Positions 23,286 through 35,697 are shown, counted from the stretch's first letter. The stretch is DNA of 64,000 nt from Typhlomys cinereus (GCA_023101885.1 JALPQD010000213.1:2179001-2243000); one strand, 5' to 3'. Program-made: numbers and translations. Notes: generated from the sequence alone by a model not told the origin.

Positions 23286-25256
23286 AAATGGAAGAGACAG
23301 AGATCCAGCAATAACTTTTTGAAACATATCTACAATGCTCAACCTTCTCTAGTTATTACCTACATAATAAAGTTTTCAGATTTTCCCCCAAATGGCCTTC
23401 CACCCTTGAGGACCAAGTGTTGACCCCATGAGTCTGTTAGGGATATTTCAGATCTAAACCGTATCTTTCTGTGCCTATTCCTAAAGACTCATGGTCATCT
23501 TATAACACAAGGTATATTCAGTCCATATAGTAAGGTCTCCCAAATTTTAATATTTCCAACATTTTTTCAAAAGTCCCAAATCTGTTCTCAGAATCAAGGT
23601 AAACCTTAGCTGTGAGTTCCTAGAAAACTCAAAAGGAAGTTACATATTTCTAAGATAATAATGGCACAGAATAAATGTTCTTTCTTGGCTTCATATTCTG
23701 TTGCTACAAATAATATCTGATACAAACAATTCATTCATGCTTATGATTACTGGTCACAGTTCTACATGATGGCATAAGAATTATCACTGGAATCCAGGGG
23801 ACTGGCCACACCTTGTTTGGGGCAAAAACAGATGGGTGAGGACCAATACTGCCTTCTAGCTTGCCAGCTTGCCAAATTCCAACCTGCTTTCTCTTTGTCT
23901 TTAGCTTCCTGGCCAGTGAATGGCAAATCTGCTATGCATCAGATGTCCTCCATCAGTCATGCAGTTGGGACCCTCTCCTACAGGCTTGCTCTTGACTAAG
24001 TGTCTCTTCATAGGCATATCCAGAGGTGCAGCTCTGAAGCATCAGGTTGATATGTAAAACTCACTGTCATACATTCCCTTTCTGACAGAAGGCAATAGTG
24101 ATATTGAAAAGAGGGATGAGATCAAAACCCAGTAGCACAAACATTAGATTCTACAGTCTCATACCCAATGTCTATTGTTGGGGTATTTTTGATGTAAGCT
24201 CGAGTGGGTTTGAGAAAACTCCCACATTTTGGAATCTCTAATGTCCAGCTGTCTCCATTTCGGGCTGGGCTTTACTTCACAGCTTCAGGCTTTACCCTCT
24301 TCATATTTGCAGGGGTCCAGACTCTGCCACAGATTGCCTGGTCTCCCGGGCTGTTCTTGAAAGTTAAATAGTAGTCTCCATGATCTAGTAACTCCTACAT
24401 TCTATTTGATGCAAAGAACAGCACTGCACGGATGGCGCCTAGATATGCCTCATCCTGGAGCTTTAATGAGTTTTCCACAACTACGGTAGCCTCTGAAGTA
24501 GATGACGGAACAGAGTGGAACGCTCCTCTCTGAAGCTGTTGGAAGGTAGCAGATCCTGAATGTCTCTTCTGAATGCAAAGTGCAGCATGAGTTAAAGCCT
24601 TTGTACTCTTGATCTTGACATAGGTGGGAGTCAGCCAACTACTGAAATGTCCTCGAGGAATATTTTCTATGGTCCTGATGAAAAGTTCTTGATTTCCTTA
24701 GAATGACCCAATTCTCTTCACAACCATGTTCTTCTTCTTGTCTGTAACTTTAAAAGAATCTCTTTACTGGTCAAATGTGTGTGTTCCAGATCTTTCTATC
24801 TGCTTTTTGATTCTGATTTTCACTGTAAACCAAGCTCCAAGCAGCAACCAATAACTACATCACAATCACAACCTGTATACTAGGCTGCTTCAGAATTTCC
24901 TCTATCATATTAACTAGTCTATTCCTTTTCAATTCACTCTCATGGGCAGACAGAAGATATAAAATGTTCTTTGCCAGAGTGACACACATATGACTTCTAG
25001 TCTAATTCTCCACAGAATTCTTAGTCTTACCAGAAACCTCACAAGTACCATCTTCACTCTCCTTTCTCCCCCTCACCTTTCTCTTCTCAGATTTGGCAGC
25101 TCACAAAACTGCTTATTGTGATATGGACCTCATGAGCCTCATACTTCAAACTTATCTGAATTTCTCCATTGAACTAGTTCCATGGGCTTAAGAAAGAGCA
25201 AAAGGGTCAGATTGAGTCACAGAAACAAACCTACTTCTCTCATACCAATTTTCTGT
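23286..25256. other. Uncertain repeat-like or unique sequence
   Basis: About 2 kb without a gene. 23685-23800 ('ttctgttgctacaaataata') resembles the same URR1-like head again. The rest has the even composition of an old, unrecognised interspersed repeat, but I cannot name it. Confidence 0.35.
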
Positions 25257-25405
25257 GTTAAGCAAATCTTTCATTGCTCTGACAAAATAGCTCACTTAAC
25301 TTAATGATCAGAAGAACATCATGATTTTAGATGTTTCTGTCCAACATAGTAGGAAACTTATAGCAGAGTACTCTATTGGAGCATCCAAAAAGCAGAGACA
25401 AGAGT
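25257..25405 (+). mobile_element. URR1-like head fragment
   Basis: 'aagcaaatctttcattgctc' and 'tgacaaaatagctcacttaa', then 'agatgtttctgtccaacata', repeat the layout of 22790-22925. Confidence 0.4.
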
Positions 25406-25734
25406 GAGACCTGTAACCATATATAATCTTTAAAATGTCCACTAGTTATCTATCGAGTCCTCAGGTTAAGACTTCTCTGATAATTTCCTCTAAACCTCAA
25501 GTGTTCAACATGGTGCCTAATGGCAGACATTTCATAGTCACCCAGAAAATACAATGACAATATTTTCTCTGCTAGAAATCAACACATCTGATCTGAGAAA
25601 TCTAGCCATGGATCCAATAGCTGAAATACAAGGCCAAGTAGTTGAAATATGAACTACTCCACAATTTAACACCATAATATACATTGAATCATAGCAATTA
25701 TTCCGTAGTGTACTGCAAAATTGCCTGCCATAAA
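25406..25734. other. Unique sequence, no gene seen
   Basis: Nothing recognised. Confidence 0.4.
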
Positions 25735-25935
25735 TCAGTGAGGTGGCTCAACAGATAAAGATACTTGTCTCTAAATATGATGCACTGAGTTCAGTTACCA
25801 GACTCTCCCTGGGTGGCAAGAGAGAAGTGGCTTCTTAAAGTTGTCTTCTGACTTCCAGATATGTATCACAGGACACATGTGCATAATGTACACCCCTCCC
25901 ATATGCACAAGGTAGATAAACAGATGAATAAATAT
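25735..25935 (+). mobile_element. tRNA-derived SINE (B2/B4 type)
   Basis: The head 'cagtgaggtggctcaacaga' and B-box-like 'gagttcagttaccagactct' are clear. The body has 'ttgtcttctgacttccagat', common in B2-like SINEs, and the tail ends 'gatgaataaat'. Confidence 0.65.
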
Positions 25936-28679
25936 TTTTCTTATTGTCTGCCTTTTTTCATGTAGGAAAACACTGCTTTGTGTGCCAAGCAAATTTCCCA
26001 AACAGAAACTCTGAAACACAGTTAGACCGGTACTTAACTCAAAGTGCTTATCCAAACTAAAATTAAAACCTTGAAGCTTGTGGCCTTGCCATTATTAATG
26101 GATATTTAACACCCTGCTAAGCTGGTCTCCCACTTGGCTGTTTTCTTATACTTGGTTGAATAACTGGTATTCTTCCTGTTCACTAAGTCTTTGTTAAAGT
26201 GCATATTGCAAAATCACCCTAAGTCAACAGTCTATGTCATCTGTATTGAAGGGAAGTAATGTATGGATTAGTGCATAATAGCATGGGTTAGGAAGAAAAG
26301 TGAGTCACCCAAGTAGCTGGTTTGCAAGAATAAATAACTAAATCATTACCTTGATGCCTGGCTTAGAAAGCTTTAGCTCTCAAAGGCAGAATGTCTAAGA
26401 TGTAAAGACTATTGTGCAAACCCGAAGTTCCATTATGGACTGTGGTTGGGAGTTTAGTATGAAAGATGTGGTCTTTGCCTATCTTGGCAAAACAAGAGCT
26501 TAGAAGAAAAATGTAGACCACCACGGAAAGAAATTATGGTCATATTCAGCATATTTCTCATTAAAAAGGGTAAAAAATGATCAGTTATTGCAACAAAAGA
26601 GATTAGTAGAGAGGAATAAACAGCTTTGTGTTTTAGCTACAGATAAATCAGCAAACATCTTCCTGAAAATGATTTTCCTGTTTGTTGTAGCCCTTCAATG
26701 GCACACAGGGAAATGCTTCACACCACTAAGAGACCACAATACAGAAACGGCAAATAAGCTTTGCAGGTTTAGCAATGTCAGTTAGCTCATAAACATGACC
26801 AGCAGCACTTATTTAAGAGCCATGGTGACTCAACAGGAGAAGATATTGAGGTCAATTGGCCGTGCCGAACACGAATGTTGTGATGGTAGTGGAGACCCAA
26901 GTATCAGGTGTTCACCAACAGTGACCAAGAAGGAGTGACAGATACATAAACATAGGTTCACAAAAAAAGACTGATGAACATTGAAGTGAGTGTTGGGAGT
27001 GTTCGGGGGGGGGTGACATGTCAGGGATTGGTTTCTGAAAGATGATATCTGATTTGAGGATCTAGGGAGTCATCCTGTGTACGCCATTTAGAGGGTACCA
27101 GGGTCACTCCCGAAGGCCCCAGGATGAAACACACAGGGAGGAGGCTGAACGGCATGGACATGAAGTGCTGTGACATTTCCAGAAAGAAAGACGGTTAAGA
27201 AATGGGCTGTCCGCAAGGAGGCCCAGCAGACAATGGGAGGGAGGGAGAAAGCAGAGAGGGAGAAATCAGGCGAAGCAAGGAGTGGACACCAGCGACAGCT
27301 CAGTAAGAACATTATCCATAACCCCGGCAACTGGCCCTCAGACAAGGCTGATTAAGATCCAAGGTTGGAACAGGAAGAAAAGCAGTCGGTCAGTAAGATT
27401 CTATCCACCAAACTGCTGAAGGTGGTGGTCCAGCAGGTTTTCTGACTCCTCCTCTTTGGATCTGGAAAGGCTTTATTTTGGGTGTGCACAGAATTGGTTT
27501 AGGAGATTATTGAGAATTAAAAAAAAAGAGAAGAAACTTAAATGAAACAGCAAGCGAGACTTCTTAACTCTGCCTCAGTTGCTTCTGTCTGTCTGCCTTC
27601 CTTCCCCATCTGTTTTGACATCAAGGCTTCAGTGTTTTGTCAACGGTGCAGGAGACAGATAAGGATGGTGGGGATGCAGCTTAGTATTCATTAAGTCTCA
27701 GGCTGCCTTGACATCTGCCAATAGCTAAAACACTTTCATTTTAAAATCGGAATTATCTGCTATTCACTTTTCCCTGCTAGTCAGGTTCAGTGAAGCAGCC
27801 GAAAATCACCGTATCACCAATGACAAAACTGCACTCTAGAAACAGCAAGGGCCATATTTCAGAAAACCAAGTGACTTTCGGCTTAACTTTTGTGTCACTT
27901 GTATGCTTATTTTTCAGTTTATATAGCTAAAATACTTAATAGGCTAATTCGATTATGCTCATATTTAATGCTGCTGTTTGTGAACCTTAAAACTTAAAAC
28001 CTTGCAAGTCAAATGGGTGATAACAAATTTAGGAGGGAAATATCACAGACATTCTAATAACTCAGCTTGGTTCATGATACCTTCACTCGGCGATGTTTAT
28101 GTAAAATAACACACTCAAGATTTGGGATATTGCTGTGAAATCTGAAAAATATAAATAGGTGCTTAAATTTGAATTGTTGTTTTAATAAAATTTCAACTGA
28201 TGATATCCTAAATATACTGAAAAATCTCATAGGTGATATTATAGACCTTTGAATTAAGAAATACAATAAGGTCAATTAGATAATTATTTATTTTCAAGTG
28301 AAAAGAATTTTCTTTCTAGCATTCATTATTTTGGAATAAAATGAGTTTAAAGAATTCATTCGAGACATAATTTAAATCTACAACTAACCATAAAAGTTGC
28401 AATAGATAAATTTCAAGTTTCAACCATGCAATGAAATTCAAATTTAGATTTTAAAGTCTTGTTGCAGGCAACAAGACATTTAGGTGCCTGGGTAAAGACC
28501 TGGCAGCAATCAGAGAAACAGCACATATAGGAGTGAAGTATGTGCCAAAACTTGGCTACCTGCATATACCTCACAACTGGGCACATTCTAGAACTTAGCA
28601 GCTGCTTGGGCAGCAAAGATGAAGAGGCTCATGTTCCAAAATAAGGGAACTACAGAAAAATAACCTCTTTTTTACATTA
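25936..28679. other. Unique sequence, no gene seen
   Basis: About 2.7 kb without a confident repeat or gene. 27000-27460 is GC-richer, with a 10-G run near 27005 and a purine-rich stretch at 27225-27290. Overlapping frames of 61-86 codons show no domain. Confidence 0.45.
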
Positions 28680-29020
28680 CGTGCTAGTTAGATACCGGTG
28701 CCAACTTGACAAATGAAGAATGAATTCTAAGCACATTTGTGGAGAATTTGGTATTAAGGCAAACCATGACAAAACCTGAAAAGGATGATCTAATGGATGT
28801 GCGAAGGCCTTGCCTATGGTGTATGGGAGCATCATCTGAACATGTGGATAAAATGGAGGGAGCTGGTTCAACAGCTTTTCATACTTCAGCATGTTGGCAT
28901 GCAGACATTCTAGTAACTGAGGTTTGTCCTCTCTCAGCAATCCCTGCGGATATGGTGGCCAGTTCCCTCAGTTCTAGTGTTGATATGAGCTCTCCTGTAA
29001 AGCTGAATTGTGAACGCTAA
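28680..29020 (+). mobile_element. Unidentified LTR-like or other interspersed repeat, low confidence
   Basis: 'gtgctagttagataccggtg' with 'ccaacttgaca' resembles the start of a widespread rodent repeat (phrase 'gtcaacttgaca'), and 'ggcatgcagacattctagta' looks repeat-like. A 93-codon frame inside (28739-29020) has no domain. Confidence 0.3.
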
Positions 29021-29991
29021 TGGATAATCTAAAGAGCGCAAGGTAGAGAGGTTCAGAGCCAACAAGGAGAAGTGCATCGAACTCAGCTGACACATCAACT
29101 GTTACCATTACCAAATTTTAACTGATAATTGCTTGGAAATTTACATCCAGTTTCAAATCTTTGTTGAAACAAATGAAATTGGCAAGACATTTTCTATTAA
29201 AGCAAGTGAAATTAACATGTCATTTTATAAGCTATAAAGCTAAATTTTCACAGAAAGAAAGGGATACCTTCCAAAGTTTCAGATAATCTCTATTTTTTGT
29301 ATATGATGTTAAGCATTGTCTCAAAAAATTGTACATGAAAACTTATCCAACCTAACAAGTAAAGCATACAGTAGAAACAAACCACAGAACATGAAAACAT
29401 TGCTCTTACTGGCCAAGAATTTACAAGTAATTATTTATGATTATTTATATGTTCAATATTAATGTGGATGAGATCATAGAAGAAAAATAAACAATTAGTT
29501 TCAGTAAATATTAATAAAAAATCAGTAAATGGAAAATAAAAAAACAAGAATTATCATTTCAAATGATGAATTTCCCAGTAAACTAAACATAGCTGAAGAG
29601 AAGATAAGTGAGCTAGATAATGGTTTAAGATAAAATACCAAGATAAAAACACATTCACACACACAACACAGACACAATGGCAGACATAGAACATCCTATT
29701 AAAAGATTCCAATTAGTTGACTTGGATTCCTTTGAATCTATACCTAGAAGTAATACATATATGTATTATGGTAATGCTACTTTTAACTTTTTGAGAAAAC
29801 TCCATGCCATGACAAAAAATTTTATAATACAAAACTTCATATATGTGTATATATGCTCTACATATCTTACCTGTACATACATTTATAATGTCCATATTAA
29901 CAACTACATATACATATAATTTATATGCATATGTAGAAACTCCTATAAAATATACATTCACATACATTTGTACATATGTTTCAAGATCATT
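29021..29991. other. AT-rich unique sequence
   Basis: Highly AT-rich with many TA and CATA steps (29830-29975). No gene seen. Confidence 0.45.
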
Positions 29992-30061
29992 CCATATTCT
30001 TTTCTACAACTTATAATTTCCACTTTCCATATTCTTTTCTACAACTTATAATTTCCACTTT
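29992..30061. repeat. Perfect tandem duplication, 2 x 35 bp
   Basis: The 35-base unit beginning 'ccatattcttttctacaact' occurs at 29992-30026 and again, identical, at 30027-30061. Confidence 0.95.
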
Positions 30062-30261
30062 ACAAATTCTTCTGCAGTTGCTCTAGTCAGCTGCCTCTTA
30101 GATGCTCTTTGTTTTCCTTCTACTGATTGGTTGATTTAAGCTTCTTGGAGGTACCTTCTACTGTGTCTAGCCTACTCTTGCAGGATTTCTTTAGTTAAAT
30201 GCTGTTTTGGGTTCCCCTCCTCTCATGCTCTCACTCTGAACCTAACAAACCGTTTTTTTTT

Positions 30262-30515
30262 AAGTTTGTAGCAATATTAGTATTGCTGTGTAGCAACATC
30301 CTTCCATATCTCAGATGCATGCATATCTTTGTATGCATGTGTCAAGCAGCCATTTGATGCCCAACCCACTTGACTGTTTCGCTGCTATGTTTCTGTATAT
30401 CTTCTCTTCTATTTGACCAATTGCCACATGGTACTCCATAGTAAATACTCACATTTTACCCACTCAACGTATCAATGAAGAACACACAGATGTTGCCTCC
30501 AACTTCTCAGGCAGC
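30262..30515 (-). mobile_element. Degraded L1 3' region, minus strand
   Basis: 'tattgctgtgtagcaacatc', 'atggtactccatagtaaata' and 'ctcacattttacccactcaa' are decayed forms of L1 ORF2 3' phrases in reverse orientation. The same phrases are clearer at 52600-52660. Confidence 0.5.
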
Positions 30516-30779
30516 CAGTCAAACAGAACGTGAGGCATACCCCTGAATGTACCCACATGATGACTTCTTTAGTACATATACTATGTAGCCAAACTGCCAG
30601 TTTATTCAAAATGCATTTATTTAATTTATCTAAATACCTCTGGACTGCTTTCTGGAATGGCTGCCTCAGGGTTTATTCCAAAGACATTCTGGGATTTACA
30701 CATTCTTGGAGTGCCACTCTTCCTTGACATCGCTTAGCTCTCTACACCTTGGCGATTCAACAAGAAAAGTGATATTTAG
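30516..30779. other. Unassigned, possibly L1
   Basis: Lies between two minus-strand L1-like pieces and may belong to the same copy. No clear phrases seen. Confidence 0.3.
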
Positions 30780-31190
30780 TTGTTGCTTTAGTCTAAAACT
30801 CTTTATATTGAAAATGTTCAGAATTCCACTTAACTAAATCGCCCACAGACACCTTGGTCTGTCTCCTCTTGTCATCTTGCATGAGCTCCTTGTGTATTGA
30901 AGTACTATTTTCTCCACAATTCTGATATTGCACATATCTTCTTCCATACCTTTAACTGTCCCTCAACTTTATCCACACTATCATCCATTAACCTCTTTGC
31001 TTCTGTTATAATCACAAAATTACAGTTTGTGATTTGAATGTTTTGTTTAAAAGCTATCCCATGTCATCAGGCTGCAAATGTTATGTTATATTTTCTTTCA
31101 TTAGCTTAAAATTTATATTCCATTTGTATATCATCGATTTATACAGACTGATGTGAAAATGTATTACTTTTAAGTCACCTATATTTTCAC
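30780..31190 (-). mobile_element. Degraded L1 ORF2 region, minus strand
   Basis: 'gagctccttgtgtattgaag', 'ctttgcttctgttataatca' and 'cattagcttaaaatttatat' correspond in order to reversed L1 ORF2 sequence, with the same progression as 53100-53430. All frames are broken. Confidence 0.5.
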
Positions 31191-31194
31191 TCTT

Positions 31195-31396
31195 ATTTTT
31201 TAATTGTGTATGTGAGAGAGAAAGAGAAGGGTGGATTTGAGAAATTGAACATGCCACAGTGTGCACGTGGAGGTCATAAGTCAACTTTTCAGGAATCAGC
31301 TTTTTCCTTCCCCCATGTTGTCCTCAGGGATGGAACTCAAATCACCAGGCTTACATGACAAGAACTTTTCCACACTGAACCATGTCATCAGCCCTA
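31195..31396 (-). mobile_element. tRNA-derived SINE, minus strand, near or within L1 remnant
   Basis: A 'gtgtatgtgagagagaaaga' tail, 'gtggaggtcataagtcaact', 'gatggaactcaaatcaccag' and the decayed head complement 'aaccatgtcatcagccc' identify a reverse B2/B4-like SINE. Confidence 0.6.
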
Positions 31397-31519
31397 ATTC
31401 ACTCTTCTTAATGTACTTTGCATTATTGAATCAATATACAATCAGTGGCAGTGCATATGATCTTTTAAACTTTATTATACCTAAAATTACAGAGAATTGC
31501 TTAGAATTACTAGATCGAT

Positions 31520-31632
31520 GTGTGAGGTGTGAATATGGATATATGTGTGTGTGTATGTACATGTGTGTATGTATATATGTATGTGTTTGTACATATATTC
31601 AGGTGTGTGCATGTGTGTATGTGTGTACTATA
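31520..31632. repeat. TG-rich interrupted microsatellite
   Basis: Alternating 'tgtgtatg' type units. A 151-codon frame (31261-31716) runs through the SINE, L1-like sequence and this tract, and is not a gene. Confidence 0.85.
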
Positions 31633-33435
31633 GCTATTATTGTGTTGTTCATTGTTTATTACAGTATTTCAAAAATTCTCATGAAAAGTATAGCTCCATT
31701 TATTTTGTTTTTCTAACTTATGAAAGTGTATTTTACACTCCATAAATGGAAATTTATATGCAATAAAAGTTAACCATGATTTGACATGCATCTTTGAAAA
31801 ATCAATTTTTAAATTGTTGCTATCTCACCAACCATTCTGATTGGACTTTACCTTGGTATTCTTATGCTTTCTTAACCTTTCCCAAAATGCATGTGACATT
31901 TTGTTTTATAACAATTTTTACTTGTAAACAAAGGAAAGTAATTATGGTATGCTGAAAGAAGTGTTTTAAAGAAATATCTAAAAATACATGTAATATATGT
32001 TTCTGTTCTTCCCTATGGGGCTGTGTAAAGTGAAATGAATATCTTAAACTACTCATCAAAACCACAAATATCATTTGCAAAATGGTTATTTAAACCTAAC
32101 CATAATCACAATTAATTTTTGGAAAGGTTTTTACCTAAAGGTTCTTGTGAATTTTTTTTAATTTATTCCAAACAGTTTTTTGATTTAGCATACAAAGCTG
32201 TTTCTTTAGGACATTATATACATATAATATATACTTAGTGTTTATGCATCAATGGGTTTCATTATATTTATAGACATATGAAATATGTATTATTATGACA
32301 TTTATATATGCATATGTTTATAAATACTTTGCTTATTATATCCACCCATTATTATCTTGCAAAACTGAATGATGATCATTATCCAATATTGTGAAGGTAG
32401 TAGACAAAATTTATGGCCATAAATATTTGCTGAAACTAAAAAGAATATTGCAGTTTGGTTTATTCTGAAAGATAGATTTCAAATTATTTTGTAGGGGAAA
32501 ATACACTTGGCATATAAATATATCCTAACCCATTTTTAAACAGAGTTAAACATTTTATTTCAAGAAAGGACAAACCTCATGTATGAATGAAATATTTAGT
32601 CCCTGAACTAAAAAGAGACATTGCTGAAATATTTTTTCTTTTAGCAGCATGCTGACTAGAATGTGAGGAGACATCCCTGTCATTCATTGTTAACGGATCT
32701 GGAAACTAAAATGCATATGTTCTCAAATGTAATATGGCATAAATTACTCTTTTTATAAATACTTCCCAATGAGGGAACCAAATCTATAATACACTCTGAA
32801 GATGGAAAGTTGCTATCCAAGCTTTCTGAATGAAGAGAAGCTATGGTTCATCGGACTATCACAGGAAAGATGTTCTCAGAGTTATAGGTCCTCAGGAAAT
32901 ATACCGTGCTGAAACTTCGATGACAAATAAAACTTATTTCAGGAATTATTCCAATTGAGAAAAGAATCAAAACAGCAGGCACAGTAACCAAGATCATATG
33001 ATATGAAAAACTGAGAAGAAATGAAGGAGGCTCTCAAACATCAGAGATTTTTTTTTCAAATAAGCATTGCAAGCTATAGTTCAAGAGTATAATTGGGAAA
33101 CTGAAACTAATTCTTGAATGGATATATCAGTAAACATAATTTGTTATTTAACTAGATTTACACTCTAAAAAGTATTGGAAAGCATAACGAAAGGAAATAA
33201 GAAAAATAAATGTTACATAATCATCAGTAGACTTTAGGGAATTATTGATTGACATGAATGGGGATGTTTAAAATTTTTTAATTTTAAGGAGCACAACTGT
33301 GTAAAGTTTTTACTTTAAAACAGCACAAATTCATTCCTTTCCACTAGCACTTGTAATGATTTCTTTCTATGTATATAAATGTCTTTCTAGGTATCATTAA
33401 TATATACCATTCTATTGAGTACCCCTCAATCCTTT
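31633..33435. other. AT-rich unique sequence, no gene seen
   Basis: About 1.8 kb with no recognisable repeat, exon or RNA. Confidence 0.45.
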
Positions 33436-33439
33436 TTAA

Positions 33440-33797
33440 AATTTTATGAAAGTCGTGTGTGCCTGTATGTGTGTATATGTGTGTGTTGTTCATTTGCATG
33501 TCTATGAATATGCTCACATGTGTATGCATGCATGGGGAGAGCAGAAGTCAAGGTCAGATACATTTCTCTATTGCTCTTCAACCCATTTTTGAGGCAGTTG
33601 CTCACTGAACTCATAACCCTGATATTGGCCAGGCTAGCTGCCTAGCAAACTCTGGGGATCTGCCTTCCACAGCCTTCCCAGCAGCAGGGTTTCTGAAATG
33701 TGACACCACATCTGGCTTCTTATGCAGATGTTGGGAATATGAACTCAGATTCTCATCATAACAGGCACATTATCAATTGAACCATCCCCCAATCTCC
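33440..33797 (-). mobile_element. B3/B4-like SINE, minus strand
   Basis: TG-rich start, then 'ggccaggctagctgcctagc', 'ggggatctgccttccacagc', 'atatgaactcagattctcat' and 'ttgaaccatcccccaatctc'. This is a full-length reverse B3/B4 order, diverged. Confidence 0.7.
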
Positions 33798-34059
33798 CAT
33801 TCCCTGAATATGAAACATCCTACAAATTTTGATGTCCTCTGAGCTCAGTGTCCTGCTCATCTTTGTATCATTCCAAATTTTAGCGTGTGTACTGCTGGAA
33901 CAAGCATCTCTCAGTCTCCTAAACCACCAAGGGATGCTGCTTACTGCATTGGTTATGTTGACAAATTACCTTCCTGGGAGTAGGCTCGTAATTTTACAAA
34001 TCCATCATCAAAATGTAATCTATTTACATGCTACATGCATTTTCCATACCCACCCCCAA
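33798..34059. other. Unique interval
   Basis: Nothing recognised. A plus frame (33829-34077) has no domain. Confidence 0.4.
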
Positions 34060-34114
34060 TATTTAGTTGGGTTTTAGGCTGCATTCTTATTGAAGGAGTA
34101 TTTGGATATTGGCT

Positions 34115-34164
<50 letters not shown>

Positions 34165-34345
34165 TCCTGGCTTCCATAATTGCAATAGTCCTTTTCTGCT
34201 GCTCCCCTCCATGAACTGTGCTACTGCACATTCAAGGCAGCAAGGTCAGGTGACCATGGAATTAAATCATGAACTCAAAATAAAACTTTTCTCCCTTTAA
34301 GTTGATTCTCTCAGGTCATTTGCCACAGTGAATGAGAGCTATCCA
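34060..34345 (+). mobile_element. MaLR-like LTR 3' part with internal (TC)n
   Basis: 'aactcaaaataaaacttttc' carries an AATAAA signal, followed by 'ccctttaagttgattctctc' and 'catttgccacagtgaatgag'. This is the order of a MaLR LTR end, as at 560-848 and 22396-22552. A pure (TC)n run (34119-34162) lies inside. Confidence 0.45.
34119..34162. repeat. (TC)n microsatellite
   Basis: Uninterrupted TC dinucleotides. Confidence 0.95.
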
Positions 34346-34907
34346 AAACGCCTCAATATTTTTCCTCTGCTAATTGATGAATTTCTTAAGACTTATTCTT
34401 ATTTCACATCAAGGACATTTTCTTCCTTTAGAGGAAGGAGAGGCTCTGTGATATCACAGAACTATTCCTACTTCTGCAGAAGATGGCCTTGCAAACTCAG
34501 GAAGGCTAGGAGTCCACATGGGAAAAGGACTTGGCGGGAAGCCAAATCTTCAGGGAGCATGTGGCTTATGAGAGGTTCATGCTTGTAAAAGATGGAAAGA
34601 AAAAAGCAAAATTTTGCCGGGAGAGCACCATAACCTCCTTCGTCCCTGAGGGGCCTGATCTCATCCTCCACCTGGCTCAGGCTCAGGACGGAACCTTCTG
34701 GAGGAGCATAGATCTGGCTCCAAAGCTGCAATGGATCCTGATGGTGCAGGTGCTGCAAATGGTGAACCAGTTCTTCTCTTGGTGATGGACTGGCAAGTCC
34801 TTTCTTGACAGAAGACCCCAAGAGCCATGTTCTTCAGCTGCCAGAACATATGTATATATGTAGCTCCCCTACAACAAGAAGCCAGGAGAAATTAGAACTG
34901 CTTGTCG
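34346..34907. other. GC-richer block, possible processed pseudogene, unidentified
   Basis: 34440-34830 is richer in GC and has codon-like texture on both strands: an 84-codon plus frame (34531-34785) and a 117-codon minus frame (34468-34821). Extending the plus frame upstream meets a TAG shortly after the ATG at 34484. I do not recognise either product. It could be an old processed pseudogene, an unlisted repeat or chance. No poly-A tail or target-site duplication is visible. Confidence 0.3.
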
Positions 34908-34925
34908 AAAGATCAGATTTGTAGG
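34908..34925. repeat. Target-site duplication, left copy
   Basis: 'aaagatcagatttgtagg' also occurs at 35236-35253 and brackets the young SINE. The outermost As and Gs are ambiguous with the element ends. Confidence 0.9.
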
Positions 34926-35235
34926 GGCTGGAGAGGTGGCTCAGGGGTTAAGCCTCTGCCTTGCAGGCGGAAGGTCCTGAGTTCGGATCCCACATCCCAC
35001 GTATAGACGCCAGGCGGAAGCGGGGGCGGCCTGCGCTTCTGGTCCTGGTAGGGCGGAGCCTGTGAATCCCGGGGCAGAAGGAGGTGGAGGCGTCCATGGT
35101 GGTTCGCGAATTCGTCCGTGGTTCTACACATACACAGACACACGCACACACAGATACACACGCGCGTGCACATACACACGCACATGCACACAGTTGAATA
35201 AATAATAATAATAATAATAAAAAAATTAAAAAAAA
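34926..35235 (+). mobile_element. Young tRNA-derived SINE, plus strand
   Basis: The RNA polymerase III A box 'tggctcagggg' lies at 34937-34947 and the B box 'agttcggatcc' at 34980-34990. The body is CpG-rich ('gcgggggcggcctgcgcttc'), then comes a CA-rich segment (35125-35192), 'gttgaataaataataata' and an A-rich tail. It is nearly identical to the minus-strand copy at 53794-54058. The head is B2-like, but the body differs from mouse B2 as I recall it. Perfect flanking duplications indicate retroposition by L1 machinery. Frames inside it belong to the SINE. Confidence 0.9.
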
Positions 35236-35253
35236 AAAGATCAGATTTGTAGG
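35236..35253. repeat. Target-site duplication, right copy
   Basis: Identical to 34908-34925. Confidence 0.9.
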
Positions 35254-35459
35254 TGGTGTTTCATGCTCCAGGTCAAATGTGGGTTGACAGGAATGGTGAC
35301 TTTTTTCATTGTCGGAGGGATTTAATTTTTCACAAGTTAGATATGTTCATCTGATTCCATGACAGCATGGATATAAAAGAAAAAATTGTTTTTCTGTGTA
35401 TTTACCACCCAGTAGTCATCAGTACTATGGACCCTAAACTGAAATTATACCTGACATAA
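35254..35459. other. Unique interval
   Basis: Nothing recognised. Confidence 0.4.
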
Positions 35460-35590
35460 TGACTAAATGGAATCTTCATACTTCTCTAGTCCACCCTCAC
35501 ATTTTATAAACGAGAAAAGTAAATTTACCTTAATTAGGTGGCTGGGTGGGAAAAACTGGAAGCAGGGATTGAATACTGCTCTATTTAGCA
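35460..35590 (+). mobile_element. MIR fragment
   Basis: 'accctcacattttataaacg', 'aattaggtggctgggtggga' and 'gcagggattgaatactgctc' are diverged forms of consecutive MIR phrases ('ccattttacagatgag', 'gtggcagagc', 'gggattcgaac'). Confidence 0.55.
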
Positions 35591-35642
35591 AATAAAGAGA
35601 CACAGGCTATTTAATTTCAATTCCAAGTAAGCCATAAATAAC

Positions 35643-35644
<2 letters not shown>

Positions 35645-35697
<53 letters not shown>
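35645..35697. repeat. (GT)n microsatellite
   Basis: Uninterrupted TG dinucleotides over about 53 bases. Confidence 0.97.

Noticed and set aside
31261..31716. 151-codon frame, plus strand
   Set aside because: It runs through a reverse SINE, L1-like sequence and a TG-rich microsatellite.
34926..35000. Possible tRNA gene (A and B boxes)
   Set aside because: The boxes belong to the tRNA-derived head of a SINE. A complete cloverleaf is not formed, and the element has a SINE body, tail and target-site duplications.
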